DNA of 33,395 bases from Muribaculaceae bacterium Isolate-013 (NCI) (GTDB lineage: Bacteria; Bacteroidota; Bacteroidia; Bacteroidales; Muribaculaceae), in NCBI GenBank assembly GCA_004102785.1, contig SCEJ01000035.1, positions 1 through 33,395 of the forward strand, written 5' to 3'. Below, in pieces: positions 1 through 8,144 of this stretch; within the stretch, counting starts at the first letter, position 1, and every line of letters begins with the position of its first letter. A model generated the notes under the pieces. That model made no database searches and was not told the DNA's origin. It saw nothing but the letters and a program-made list of their open reading frames with translations. The translations under genes were made by a program, and so were the position numbers.

Positions 1-1
1 C

Positions 2-91
2 AATGCCAAAATCAAGGCGTTCAGAACACAGTTCCGGGGAGTCGGAGACATCAAGTTCTTTATGTTCAGACTGGCCACACTATACTCTTGA
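2..91 (+). CDS. C-terminal fragment of an IS transposase (partial, runs off the left edge)
   Basis: The first 29 codons read through to a TGA at 89-91. They give a basic, aromatic tail containing NAKIKAFRTQFRG and then FFMFRLATLYS. From memory this closely resembles the C terminus of DDE transposases annotated as ISAon1/ISL3-like in Bacteroidales, where the closing residues follow the pattern FNAKIKAFR...FRGV...FFLFRL. The catalytic residues lie outside the window, so the family is provisional. Bases 92-170 probably hold the right end of the element, but I cannot place a terminal inverted repeat without the left end. The window therefore opens at a mobile-element junction immediately downstream of the tRNA-Met gene. 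Confidence 0.65.
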   Translation, partial: NAKIKAFRTQFRGVGDIKFFMFRLATLYS

Positions 92-170
92 TACTCTCTC
101 CCGCCCACCGGAAAAATCCGCTGACCCTTTACAAGTGTTTGGATTGTGGGATTCTCCCTCTTGAAAATGC

Positions 171-202
171 AAATCCCGGAAGCCAGGCGGCTTCCGGGAT
201 TT
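171..202 (-). terminator. Rho-independent-type hairpin downstream of tRNA-Met
   Basis: A perfect 14-bp inverted repeat (171-184 with 189-202) encloses a 4-base loop. It lies 10 bases beyond the 3' end of the tRNA on the minus strand and is followed by a T-rich but interrupted tract. It probably ends the tRNA transcript. Confidence 0.6.
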
Positions 203-212
203 GTCTGCTTTG

Positions 213-284
<72 letters not shown>

Positions 285-308
285 GTATTTCTGTCGGTTT
301 GACGTGTG

Positions 309-339
309 CAAAGGTACACACTTTTTTCGGACTGGCAAA
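309..339 (-). promoter_or_regulatory. Promoter of tRNA-Met (Bacteroidetes -33/-7 type)
   Basis: On the minus strand TTTG (336-339) is followed after 19 bases by TACCTTTG (309-316), matching the primary sigma consensus TTTG-N19-TAnnTTTG. The predicted start near 302 leaves an 18-nt leader before the tRNA. Confidence 0.85.
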
Positions 340-430
340 TTTTTTTGAGGTAAAAATTGCGTTAAAAAATATTAACGCGCTGTTTTCTGCTGTGCCTGGC
401 CTTATGCAAACCGTTGTGTTTGTGTATAAA

Positions 431-836
431 AGAGGCAGTCGGGGTGTAAGCCGGGTTATGTGGCGCCTCGAAAGGAGACGCTGTCCGTCATTTATCTTCG
501 CGCCGTGTTGCCACGGACGCTGACGTAGCTTCAGCTCCGCTGCAGTCTACCCCCCGGCAATGGACGAGCAGCCCTTAGATGCCGGTATACTTGACCTTGC
601 AACCCATAAGACGTGCGGCGCGCCATCTCGCGGTGGCGCCCGGTGGGCTCTTACCCCACCTTTTCACCCTTGCTCTCCCCGCAGAAGGGGGAGGGCGGTT
701 GTTTTCTGTCACGTTGTCTCTGCGGTCGCCCGCGGCTTTCCGTTAGAAAGTATGGTGCTCTGCGTTGCCCGGACTTTCCTCAGCCCCCGCCGGGCCTTGG
801 CCCGTGAGGACCGCGACGGACCGCCCGGCTGCCTCT
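431..836 (-). ncRNA. rnpB: RNase P RNA
   Basis: The minus strand carries the universally conserved 5' segment GAGGAAAGTCCGGGC and the 3' segment with AGATAAATGA and CCCGGCTTAC. The ends AGAGGCAG (829-836) and CTGCCTCT (431-438) are complementary and form helix P1, which sets the boundaries to within a few bases. The internal ACAGA-type and GGTAAGAGCCC-type segments are also present. At about 406 nt it has the size expected of a bacterial type A RNA. It is the catalytic subunit that matures tRNA 5' ends. A short T run follows P1 at 428-431. It has its own promoter, shared divergently with the methyltransferase gene. Confidence 0.95.
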
Positions 837-845
837 ATATGGCTG

Positions 846-876
846 CAAAGTTACGAATTTCTTGCCGAATATGAAA
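846..876 (-). promoter_or_regulatory. Promoter of rnpB
   Basis: On the minus strand TAACTTTG (846-853) is a perfect -7 element. A near-match TTTC (873-876) sits 19 bases upstream. The start predicted a few bases past the -7 box coincides with the P1 end of RNase P RNA, which supports both calls. Confidence 0.8.
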
Positions 877-884
877 TCACATGG

Positions 885-914
885 TTGCTGATTGCAGGGA
901 AATTCGTAAATTTG
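885..914 (+). promoter_or_regulatory. Promoter of the SpoU methyltransferase-radA unit
   Basis: TTG at 885-887, 19 bases, then TAAATTTG at 907-914. The predicted start near 920 gives a leader of about 15 nt to the ATG at 936. Confidence 0.75.
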
Positions 915-935
915 TAAGATAACTACTGTTCAAAA

Positions 936-1736
936 ATGTTTTATACATCCATAAGTGAGATGGAGATACAGAGACTGTCGGCTAACGACCGTAAATATAT
1001 ATCAGGACTTTCGTCGGCGCGCAGACGCCGCGAGGAGTGTCTTTTTGTGGCGGAGGGTGGCAAATGCGTTGCGGAGCTCTCTCCGTTTTTCTCCTGCAAG
1101 TGGCTGGTGGCCACAGACGCGTGGCTGATGGAGCATGGCCGGGAACTGCCTGCCGGGATGCCGGTGTGGAAGGCAAGGGCCGATGAGCTGGAGCGTATGT
1201 CGCAGGTGCGGACTCCCCAGGGGGTGCTGGCGGTTTTTGCCATCCCTGACCAGGAGGCTGTGGCTCCGGTCGGTGACGAGCTTTACATCGCACTCGACCG
1301 CGTGCAGGACCCCGGTAATCTCGGCACAATCATAAGGCTTGCCGACTGGTTCGGCATCAGCCGCATATATGCTTCGTCCGACACTGTCGACGTGTTTAAC
1401 TCAAAAGTCGTGCAGTCGACGATGGGGGGGCTGGCCCGTGTTGCCGTGCAGTATTGCGACCTGCCCAGGATGCTTGAGGAGGCTGTGGATGCCGGCATCG
1501 ATGTATATGGCACATTTCTCGGCGGCGAGAATCTATATACGGCGCCGCTGACCCGTGGAGGCATAATAGTGATGGGCAACGAGGGGCAGGGGATTTCTCC
1601 GGAGGTGGAGGCATTGTGCGGCCACAGGCTCACTATCCCTCCGTTTCCGACCGGAGCATCCACTGTTGAATCGCTGAATGTGTCGGTGGCCACTGCTGTT
1701 GCGGTGGCGGAATTCCGCCGGCGTATTATAAGATAA
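936..1736 (+). CDS. SpoU/TrmH family 2'-O-ribose RNA methyltransferase
   Basis: A 266-residue SPOUT-class enzyme that would transfer a methyl group from SAM to a ribose 2'-OH in rRNA or tRNA. The N-terminal part (about residues 10-95) looks like the small substrate-binding domain of the RlmB/TsnR type. The C-terminal knot domain shows the family motifs: LDRVQDPGNLGTIIRLADWFG (motif 1, with the N and R used by the family), IVMGNEGQGIS (motif 2), and IPPFPTGASTVESLNVSVATAVAVAEF (motif 3). The target nucleotide cannot be read from sequence. The first ATG is used because the promoter lies 21 bases upstream; an internal ATG at 960 (MEIQRLS) is a plausible alternative. It is followed after 9 bases by radA, so the two are probably co-transcribed. 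Confidence 0.9.
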   Translation: MFYTSISEMEIQRLSANDRKYISGLSSARRRREECLFVAEGGKCVAELSPFFSCKWLVATDAWLMEHGRELPAGMPVWKARADELERMSQVRTPQGVLAVFAIPDQEAVAPVGDELYIALDRVQDPGNLGTIIRLADWFGISRIYASSDTVDVFNSKVVQSTMGGLARVAVQYCDLPRMLEEAVDAGIDVYGTFLGGENLYTAPLTRGGIIVMGNEGQGISPEVEALCGHRLTIPPFPTGASTVESLNVSVATAVAVAEFRRRIIR

Positions 1737-1745
1737 GTAACTGTT

Positions 1746-3128
1746 ATGGCAAAACTGAAAGAGAAGTCCATGTGGTTCTGCACTGAGTGTGGAGCCGGTT
1801 CGTCAAAATGGGAGGGGAAGTGCCCTTCGTGCGGCGCATGGAACACGATGGTCGAGGAGCGTGTCACGGCTCCTGCCTCCGGCTCGGGGAAGGCCTCGGC
1901 TCGGCGGCAGCTTGCCCCGGCAAGCACCCCGCGGCCGGTGTCGCAGATCGAGACGGTCGACGAACCCCGCATACAGATGCCCTCTGAAGAGCTCAACCGT
2001 GTGCTTGGCGGCGGCCTTGTGCCCGGCTCCATGGTGCTCGTGGGTGGCGAACCCGGCATCGGGAAGTCAACGCTGGTGCTCCAGAATATCCTTGCCATCC
2101 GATCGCGGCGTATATTATATGTGTCGGGCGAGGAGAGCGCCGTGCAGATACGTATGCGTGCCGACCGTATAGGGCGTGTGAGCGACAACTGCTATATCGT
2201 CACCGAAACATCGCTTGAGAATATCATGGGCCATATAAAGAAACTCTCTCCCGAGCTGCTTATTGTGGATTCGATACAGACGGTGGCCTCTGATGCAATA
2301 GAGTCGGCACCCGGCTCGGTGAGCCAGGTGCGCGAGTGTGCCGCCAGGCTGCTGCGGTATGCCAAGGAGTCGGGGGTGCCGGTGCTGCTGATCGGACATA
2401 TCACCAAGGAAGGTTCGATTGCCGGCCCCAAGGTGCTGGAGCATATTGTCGACGCCGTGCTGCAGTTCGAGGGTGACCGCCAGTATATGTACCGCATCCT
2501 CAGGGCTATCAAAAACCGTTTCGGCAATACCTCCGAGCTGGGAATCTACGAGATGTGCCAGCGCGGGCTCCGGGAGGTCTCGAACCCCTCGGAGATGCTT
2601 ATGTCGCAGCAGGACGGCGATGCCCTTTCAGGGTGTGCCGTCGGGGTGACTCTTGAGGGTGCCCGGCCGTTCCTGATCGAGACGCAGGCATTGGTGAGCA
2701 CCGCGGCCTACGGCACACCGCAGCGGTCCGTCACCGGCTTTGACTCCAAACGCATGAACATGCTTCTGGCCGTGCTCGAGAAGAGGGTAGGGTTCAAGCT
2801 CGCCCAGAAGGATGTGTTTCTCAACATTGCCGGCGGAATGAAGGTGGCCGACCCCGCGCTTGATCTCGCGGTGATTGCCGCTATACTTTCAAGCAACGTC
2901 GATATGGTGGTGCCGCGGGGTGTATGCCTTGCCGGTGAAGTAGGGCTTAGCGGGGAGATCCGGCCGGTGACGCGTGCCGAGCAGCGCCTGCGCGAAGCCG
3001 AGAAACTCGGAATGGATACCATAATCCTGCCGCGCAACTCCCTGAAAGGAGTCGACCTCTCGCGCCTCTCCATAAAAGTGGTGGAAGTGTCGAAGGTCGA
3101 GGAGGCTTTCCGACATCTTTTCGCCTGA
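1746..3128 (+). CDS. radA: DNA repair protein RadA
   Basis: A 460-residue RecA-like branch-migration ATPase acting on recombination intermediates. An N-terminal zinc finger has Cys12, 15, 26 and 29 (CTEC...CPSC). A linker follows, then the ATPase core with Walker A GGEPGIGKST near residue 100 and a Walker B-like LLIVDSIQT. The RadA signature KNRFG is near residue 255. The last third is a Lon-protease-like domain that lacks an obvious catalytic function, as is normal for RadA. The length is typical. It follows the methyltransferase gene by 9 bases with no promoter seen between them. Confidence 0.97.
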   Translation: MAKLKEKSMWFCTECGAGSSKWEGKCPSCGAWNTMVEERVTAPASGSGKASARRQLAPASTPRPVSQIETVDEPRIQMPSEELNRVLGGGLVPGSMVLVGGEPGIGKSTLVLQNILAIRSRRILYVSGEESAVQIRMRADRIGRVSDNCYIVTETSLENIMGHIKKLSPELLIVDSIQTVASDAIESAPGSVSQVRECAARLLRYAKESGVPVLLIGHITKEGSIAGPKVLEHIVDAVLQFEGDRQYMYRILRAIKNRFGNTSELGIYEMCQRGLREVSNPSEMLMSQQDGDALSGCAVGVTLEGARPFLIETQALVSTAAYGTPQRSVTGFDSKRMNMLLAVLEKRVGFKLAQKDVFLNIAGGMKVADPALDLAVIAAILSSNVDMVVPRGVCLAGEVGLSGEIRPVTRAEQRLREAEKLGMDTIILPRNSLKGVDLSRLSIKVVEVSKVEEAFRHLFA

Positions 3129-3172
3129 CATTCAGCGGTTGTTTGTCTTTCCGCCACTTTTTTTGAAAAAAC

Positions 3173-3204
3173 TTTGACGGGAAGTGCAACTTTTTGTAAA
3201 TTTG
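3173..3204 (+). promoter_or_regulatory. Promoter of the M16 peptidase gene
   Basis: TTTG (3173-3176), 20 bases, TAAATTTG (3197-3204). The start near 3211 leaves about 80 nt of leader before the ATG at 3292. This shows that the frame upstream of 3292 is not translated. Confidence 0.8.
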
Positions 3205-3291
3205 GGCGTCAAACCTCATGAACAGCCGGTTTCACCACGGCATGTCGGTTCATCACACAGATATTTATCACCAACTATATTCCACACGGAT

Positions 3292-6123
3292 ATGAAAAAA
3301 ATCTTTTCTAAGGTGTTGTTCCTGATGATAGGGATGTTCACCATCACCGTATCGGCCCAGGCCCAGGGTATGCCGCAGATGCCTTCCCTGCCTGCCGACA
3401 CTATGGTGCGCCAGGGCGTGCTTCCCAACGGCCTCACCTATTACATCCGCCACAACGAGACCCCCAAGGGGCAGGCCGATTTCTACATCGCCCAGAAAGT
3501 AGGCTCCATCAACGAGGATGATTCCCAGCGCGGTCTGGCTCACTTCCTGGAGCACATGTGCTTCAACGGCACAGAGAACTTCAAGGGCAACGAGGTAGTG
3601 AACTGGCTCGAGACCAAGGGTGTGAAGTTCGGCTATAACCTTAACGCTTATACCGGATTTGACGAGACTGTCTACAATATCTCCAACGTGCCCGTCAACA
3701 ACACGGCAGTCGAGGACTCCTGCCTCCTGATTCTTCACGACTGGGCTGACGGCCTGCTCCTGCTCCCCGAGGAAATCGACAAGGAGCGCGGTGTAATCCA
3801 CGAGGAATGGCGTATGCGCAACGTAGGCACACAGCGCATAATGGAGAAGCAGCTTCCGGTAATCTACAAGGATTCAAAGTATGCGCACCGTATGCCTATC
3901 GGTCTGATGGAAATTGTTGACAACTTCCCCCCCGAAGTTCTCCGTGATTACTATGAGACCTGGTACCGTCCGGACCTTCAGGGTATCATCGTTGTGGGCG
4001 ATATCGATGTCGACCGCATCGAAAACAAAATCAAGGAGCTTTTCTCCCCCATAAAGATGCCCGAGAACCCCAAGGCACGCGAATATGCCGAGGTGCCCGA
4101 CACCGAAGGCACGATATATGCCATCGACGCCGACCCCGAGCAGTCGAACGCCCGCGCCACCATGTACTTCAAGAGCGATGTGCTCCCCCGCGAGTTGCGC
4201 AACACTCAGGTATACCTGATGACCGACTATATCACCGACATGATCACTGCCATGCTCAATGCTCGCCTTGACGAGCTGGGCGCAAGCGCCGACGCTCCCT
4301 ATGCCGCCGCCGGTTCCTACTACGGCGGTTTCTGGGCTGCCAACACCAAGGACGCTCTTGCAATCGTGGCTCTCGGCAAGGACGGCAACATCACCCCCGC
4401 CCTCGCCGCCGTTTACCGCGAGCTTCTCCGCGCTATCCGTGGCGGTTTCACAGTGAGCGAGTACGACCGCGCACGCAACGAATACCTCTCGCGTATAGAG
4501 AAATTCTACAACAACCGCGAGAAAACTGAAAACGAGACTTACGTAAACAACTACGTGCGCAGCTTCATCGACGGTACTCCCATGATGGATATCGCCACCG
4601 AGTATGAGGCCCGTACGCAGATTGCAAACCAGATTCCCGTGGAGATGATCAACATGGCCGCACAGCAGCTTGTGACCCCCGACAACCGCGTGGTTTCCAT
4701 CATGCTCCCCGAGAAGGACGGCATCACACTCCCCACCGAAGCCGAGGTGGCATCGGCTCTTGCTGCCGTTGACGCCGAGGATATCGCCGCTTTCGTTGAT
4801 GAAGTGAAAGCCGAGCCCCTCATTCCGCAGCTCCCCGCTCCCGGTAAGGTTGTAAGCAAAGAGAATCTTGAGAAGTGGGGCGCCGAGAAGTGGACCCTCT
4901 CCAACGGCGCCACCGTGGTTGTAAAGAAAACCGACTTCAAGGCCGACGAAATAGTGATGGACGCCCAGGCCATGGGCGGCACCTCCGTTCTCCCTGATGA
5001 ATACACTGCCACTCTGAAGTTCCTTCCCATGGCCATGTATCAGCACGGCCTCGGCGAATACACCTACAAGGATATGCAGAAATATCTCCAGGGCAAGCAG
5101 TGCTCGGTTGATTTCTCGTTCGACAACTATACCCGCGACATCTCCGGCCATACGACTCCCAAGGATCTCCCCACTATGATGGAACTCCTTTACATGGGAT
5201 TCACCAACTTCAACATCACCGCCGACGAGTTTGCCGCCACTCAGAACATGATGACCGGTATCCTCCACAATCAGGAGAATACTCCCGACTATATCTTCGG
5301 CAAAGTCGCATCGCAGCAGCTTTACAACAATCCCCGCCGCGAACCCATCTCGGCCGCCGACATCACATCGGCTTCGCTTGACCAGACCCTTGACGTTATG
5401 CGCAAGATGACCGCCAATGCCGCCGACTACACCTTCTTCTTCGCAGGCTCAATCGACCTCGATACATTCCAGCCCCTGGTAGAGCAGTATATCGCGTCGC
5501 TCCCCGGCGATGCCGCCACTGCTCAGAAGGAAGCCGTGTTCCCCGAAGCCCTGGCTATCAAGGAGGGTGAGAAGATGTACTCCACCACAACTCCGATGCA
5601 GACTCCGCAGGTTTACGTGCTCGCTATGGAGTATGCCGACCTCCCCTTCACCGCCGAGGAGCGCGCCGCCGCAGTAGTGGCCGGCCAGGTTCTCAGCCAG
5701 CGTATCCTCGACAAGGTGCGTGAAGAGTGGGGCGCTTCCTACTCGCCCGGTGCCACCGCGTCGATGCAGCGTGTAGCCAACAAGTACAACTCGCAGGCTA
5801 TCGCCCAGTTCCCCATGAAGCCCGAGATGAAGGAGCAGGTGCTCGAATATCTCGCCCAGGAATTCAAGAACATGGCTGAGAATGTGACTCCCGCCGAAGT
5901 AGGCAAGGTTACAGAGTTCATGGTAAAGATGGCCAAGGAAGGCAAGGAGCAGAACGATAGCTGGGTCAACGGTATGGCCGGCGAGGCTCTCAACGGCGTG
6001 GATACATTCCTCAACGCCGAAGAGATTTTCGGCAAGCTCACCCCCGCCGACGTGCAGAACTACATGAAGAAGCTCAACGACTCCAACACCTACCGTGTGA
6101 TTCTCCTCGAACCCGCTGAATAA
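3292..6123 (+). CDS. M16 family zinc metallopeptidase, secreted (pitrilysin/PqqL-like)
   Basis: A 943-residue protein starting MKKIFSKVLFLMIGMF, a signal peptide that probably ends at AQA-Q. It contains the inverted zinc motif HFLEH (His84, Glu87, His88) and a downstream HEEW (about Glu171/172) as candidate third ligand. Two M16 halves follow; the second, from about residue 520, lacks HxxEH, which is usual for the family. It would degrade peptides in the periplasm or at the outer membrane. Codon use is markedly biased toward C-ending codons and AAG, unlike radA before it, suggesting high expression. The ATG at 3292 is chosen over an in-frame upstream extension (from 3184) because the promoter lies inside that extension and a signal peptide begins here. 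It is monocistronic between its promoter and a strong terminator. Confidence 0.93.
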   Translation: MKKIFSKVLFLMIGMFTITVSAQAQGMPQMPSLPADTMVRQGVLPNGLTYYIRHNETPKGQADFYIAQKVGSINEDDSQRGLAHFLEHMCFNGTENFKGNEVVNWLETKGVKFGYNLNAYTGFDETVYNISNVPVNNTAVEDSCLLILHDWADGLLLLPEEIDKERGVIHEEWRMRNVGTQRIMEKQLPVIYKDSKYAHRMPIGLMEIVDNFPPEVLRDYYETWYRPDLQGIIVVGDIDVDRIENKIKELFSPIKMPENPKAREYAEVPDTEGTIYAIDADPEQSNARATMYFKSDVLPRELRNTQVYLMTDYITDMITAMLNARLDELGASADAPYAAAGSYYGGFWAANTKDALAIVALGKDGNITPALAAVYRELLRAIRGGFTVSEYDRARNEYLSRIEKFYNNREKTENETYVNNYVRSFIDGTPMMDIATEYEARTQIANQIPVEMINMAAQQLVTPDNRVVSIMLPEKDGITLPTEAEVASALAAVDAEDIAAFVDEVKAEPLIPQLPAPGKVVSKENLEKWGAEKWTLSNGATVVVKKTDFKADEIVMDAQAMGGTSVLPDEYTATLKFLPMAMYQHGLGEYTYKDMQKYLQGKQCSVDFSFDNYTRDISGHTTPKDLPTMMELLYMGFTNFNITADEFAATQNMMTGILHNQENTPDYIFGKVASQQLYNNPRREPISAADITSASLDQTLDVMRKMTANAADYTFFFAGSIDLDTFQPLVEQYIASLPGDAATAQKEAVFPEALAIKEGEKMYSTTTPMQTPQVYVLAMEYADLPFTAEERAAAVVAGQVLSQRILDKVREEWGASYSPGATASMQRVANKYNSQAIAQFPMKPEMKEQVLEYLAQEFKNMAENVTPAEVGKVTEFMVKMAKEGKEQNDSWVNGMAGEALNGVDTFLNAEEIFGKLTPADVQNYMKKLNDSNTYRVILLEPAE

Positions 6124-6143
6124 CAATTTCTGATACAATAGTA

Positions 6144-6183
6144 GAAACAGCCGCTCCGGCAAGAGCGGCTGTTTCTTTTTATT
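6144..6183 (+). terminator. Terminator of the M16 peptidase gene
   Basis: A perfect 12-bp stem (6144-6155 with 6164-6175) with an 8-base loop, followed by a T tract at 6176-6183. It starts 21 bases after the stop codon. Confidence 0.9.
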
Positions 6184-6195
6184 TCTGACTGAATG

Positions 6196-6227
6196 TTTGG
6201 TGTTTTGCATAAAAATGGCTAAATTCG
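6196..6227 (+). promoter_or_regulatory. Probable promoter of the sorting-tail protein/cotH pair
   Basis: TTTG (6196-6199), 20 bases, TAAATTCG (6220-6227), one mismatch from the -7 consensus. The start near 6234 leaves a leader of about 38 nt. Confidence 0.6.
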
Positions 6228-6271
6228 CGTAAAGTAATTTTAAACAACCTCTCACAATCTTGAGGATAATA

Positions 6272-6739
6272 ATGAAATTGAAACATATTCTGGCAGCGGG
6301 AATGATTGCGCTGTCGTTTCCGGTGGTCGCCGCAGAGGGAAGTCTGTGCCTGCACGTGGGATTCACCGATGGCACTGCCGGGCATTTCGAGGTGGCCGAC
6401 GACCTTTCCTGGCATGTTGAAGGCAACATATTGGCAATTGAATCGTCGAGCGAAACATCTTCTTACAGCTATGGTGTGGACGGGGTGGCTGATTTACGCT
6501 ACATCATCTGCAACGAAAGTTCGATCTCTGATGTGAAGGGTATCGTGACCCGGTTAACCTCCGGCGGACTCTTCATAGAGGGCGCTCCGGCCGGCAGCCG
6601 CTGCCGTGTGGCGGATGCCGGAGGGCGTGTAGTGGCCGAGAGTATTTTCGATGACTCCACAACGGTGTCCGGTCTGCCTTCAGGCATATATATTGTGACG
6701 GTGAATAATCGTGAAACACTTAAAATCGTTGTGAAATGA
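6272..6739 (+). CDS. Small secreted protein with T9SS type A-like C-terminal tail
   Basis: A 155-residue protein. The ATG at 6272 gives a clean signal peptide (MKLKHILAAGMIALSFPVVAA); a TTG 12 bases upstream is possible but not needed. The middle resembles the short domain of Bacteroidales exported proteins that ends in an 'LR(Y/F)I'-like strand. The C-terminal 70 residues have the form of a Por-secretion-tail domain, with GxRCRVADAGGRVV, LPSGIYIVTV and a final basic strand LKIVVK. That suggests delivery by the type IX secretion system, although T9SS genes are not in this window. Its stop overlaps the next start (ATGA at 6736-6739), so it is translationally coupled to the CotH protein. Its function is not known to me. 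Confidence 0.7.
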   Translation: MKLKHILAAGMIALSFPVVAAEGSLCLHVGFTDGTAGHFEVADDLSWHVEGNILAIESSSETSSYSYGVDGVADLRYIICNESSISDVKGIVTRLTSGGLFIEGAPAGSRCRVADAGGRVVAESIFDDSTTVSGLPSGIYIVTVNNRETLKIVVK

Positions 6740-8142
6740 AGAAGGTCTTGTTTGCCGTAACCGTGTCAGTCACGGCATTGTTCGGCTTCGCCGAGGTGCC
6801 CCAGGCTCATATCTACCGGAATGATGGAGGCTTCAACCGCCTTGAAGGCGCTGTGGGGGCTACACACAGCGATGACGGTGGAGCCAAAACGATTCATTTC
6901 AGCAGCAACGGAGAGTCGCTTTCAATTGAAGCAGGTGTGATAGACCGCATAGACCTGCGCACGGTAGCTGTGCCCCGCATACACATCAGCGTGCCCTCTG
7001 CCCCCGGTCTGCCGCAGATTGTGGAGAAGGAGGAATATCTTGACGCGGAGATAAGCATGGATGGTAACGGGTATGCAGACGATCTCGATTTGACCGGTGT
7101 CAGAGTCAAGGGGCGCGGCAACTCAACCTGGTGGTTCCCCAAAAAGCCGATGCGACTGAAGTTTGATAAAAAGATTTCCGTTGCCGGCATGACCGAGGCC
7201 AAGAGCTATGTGCTGCTTGCGAATTATATCGACCCGTCGCTGATGCGCAACACCATGGCTATGTGGATAGCACGTGAGTTGGGCATAGCATGGGCCAACC
7301 ACATAGTGCCGTGCGAGGTTACATTCAACGGCAATGACCTGGGTGCTTTCATGCTCACTGAGAAAGTGGGAATAAACGGTGCAAGCGTCAATATCGAGGA
7401 GACAGAGGGGATACTGCTCGAGCTCAGCGATGAGTTTGACGAGAAATATAAGTTCTATTCGGCCACCTACAATCTGCCCGTGATGGTGAAAGACCCCGAT
7501 TTCGATGAACTTGCCGCCGATGACCCCTCGTGGGGCACTCCCGAGGAGAATTTGGCCGCCTGGCAGGCCGAATTCGAGAGCGCTGAAAGGCTTGTGGCCG
7601 ATGGCCGGGGCTTCGAGGCTTTCGACCTTGACAGTTTTGTGGACTATCTGCTGCTGTACAATATTGTGCTGAACAGCGAGATAGGTCACCCCAAAAGCCT
7701 TTATCTGCATAAAGTGCGAATCGGCGATGACTGCAAGTGGCAGTGTGGTCCGGTATGGGATTTCGATGCCTCTTTCAACCTTTCAGAACCGGCCGATGGG
7801 GGTAGTTTCCGCCCTCGCCCGGCCGTCAACGGTCTGTGGCTTAACGAGATGTTTGAAAAACTCACAAAAACACCAGGTTTCATGGAGCGATACAAAGAGC
7901 GGTTCGCAGAGTTTCAGACCGACATCTATCCCCGGATGCTTGAGTTCTTCGATGAATATGCCGAACTTGTGAGGCCGTCGGCTAAAGTAAACGGCCGGAT
8001 CTGGCCTGCTGACAGTGATACCGGATGGTGCTTCGCCATAAACTCATTCAACCACGAAACACATGCCGGAGATTTGCGCAAATGGCTTGTGGAAAGGGTT
8101 GCGCATCTGGCCACTCTTGCCGCAAATAATCGCATACGGTGA
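6736..8142 (+). CDS. CotH kinase family protein, exported
   Basis: A 468-residue protein with a signal peptide (MKKVLFAVTVSVTALFGFAE). An N-terminal stretch (about 25-75) has the same 'IDRIDLRT' strand style as the preceding gene. The CotH domain occupies about 85-430. It shows the family motifs VRVKGRGNSTW, KKPMRLKFDKK, SYVLLANYIDPSLMRN, FMLTEKV, and the acidic GPVWDFDASF segment that includes the metal-binding aspartates of CotH-type kinases. CotH proteins in Bacillus are atypical protein kinases of spore coat; the substrate in Bacteroidales is not established. The coupled upstream small protein is an obvious candidate partner. The stop lies 2 bases from the stop of the convergent minus-strand gene, with no terminator between them. 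Confidence 0.88.
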   Translation: MKKVLFAVTVSVTALFGFAEVPQAHIYRNDGGFNRLEGAVGATHSDDGGAKTIHFSSNGESLSIEAGVIDRIDLRTVAVPRIHISVPSAPGLPQIVEKEEYLDAEISMDGNGYADDLDLTGVRVKGRGNSTWWFPKKPMRLKFDKKISVAGMTEAKSYVLLANYIDPSLMRNTMAMWIARELGIAWANHIVPCEVTFNGNDLGAFMLTEKVGINGASVNIEETEGILLELSDEFDEKYKFYSATYNLPVMVKDPDFDELAADDPSWGTPEENLAAWQAEFESAERLVADGRGFEAFDLDSFVDYLLLYNIVLNSEIGHPKSLYLHKVRIGDDCKWQCGPVWDFDASFNLSEPADGGSFRPRPAVNGLWLNEMFEKLTKTPGFMERYKERFAEFQTDIYPRMLEFFDEYAELVRPSAKVNGRIWPADSDTGWCFAINSFNHETHAGDLRKWLVERVAHLATLAANNRIR

Positions 8143-8144
8143 CG

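Noticed and set aside
560-874. Open frame of 104 codons on the plus strand
   Set aside because: It lies inside RNase P RNA read in the wrong direction.
3184-3291. Upstream extension of the M16 peptidase
   Set aside because: The -7 box is inside it and the signal peptide starts at 3292.
3874-5268. 464-codon open frame antisense to the M16 peptidase gene, and others like it on the minus strand of clpB, uvrB and ygiQ
   Set aside because: These are shadows created by strong codon bias and high GC. The sense frames carry clear family motifs, while the antisense products do not.
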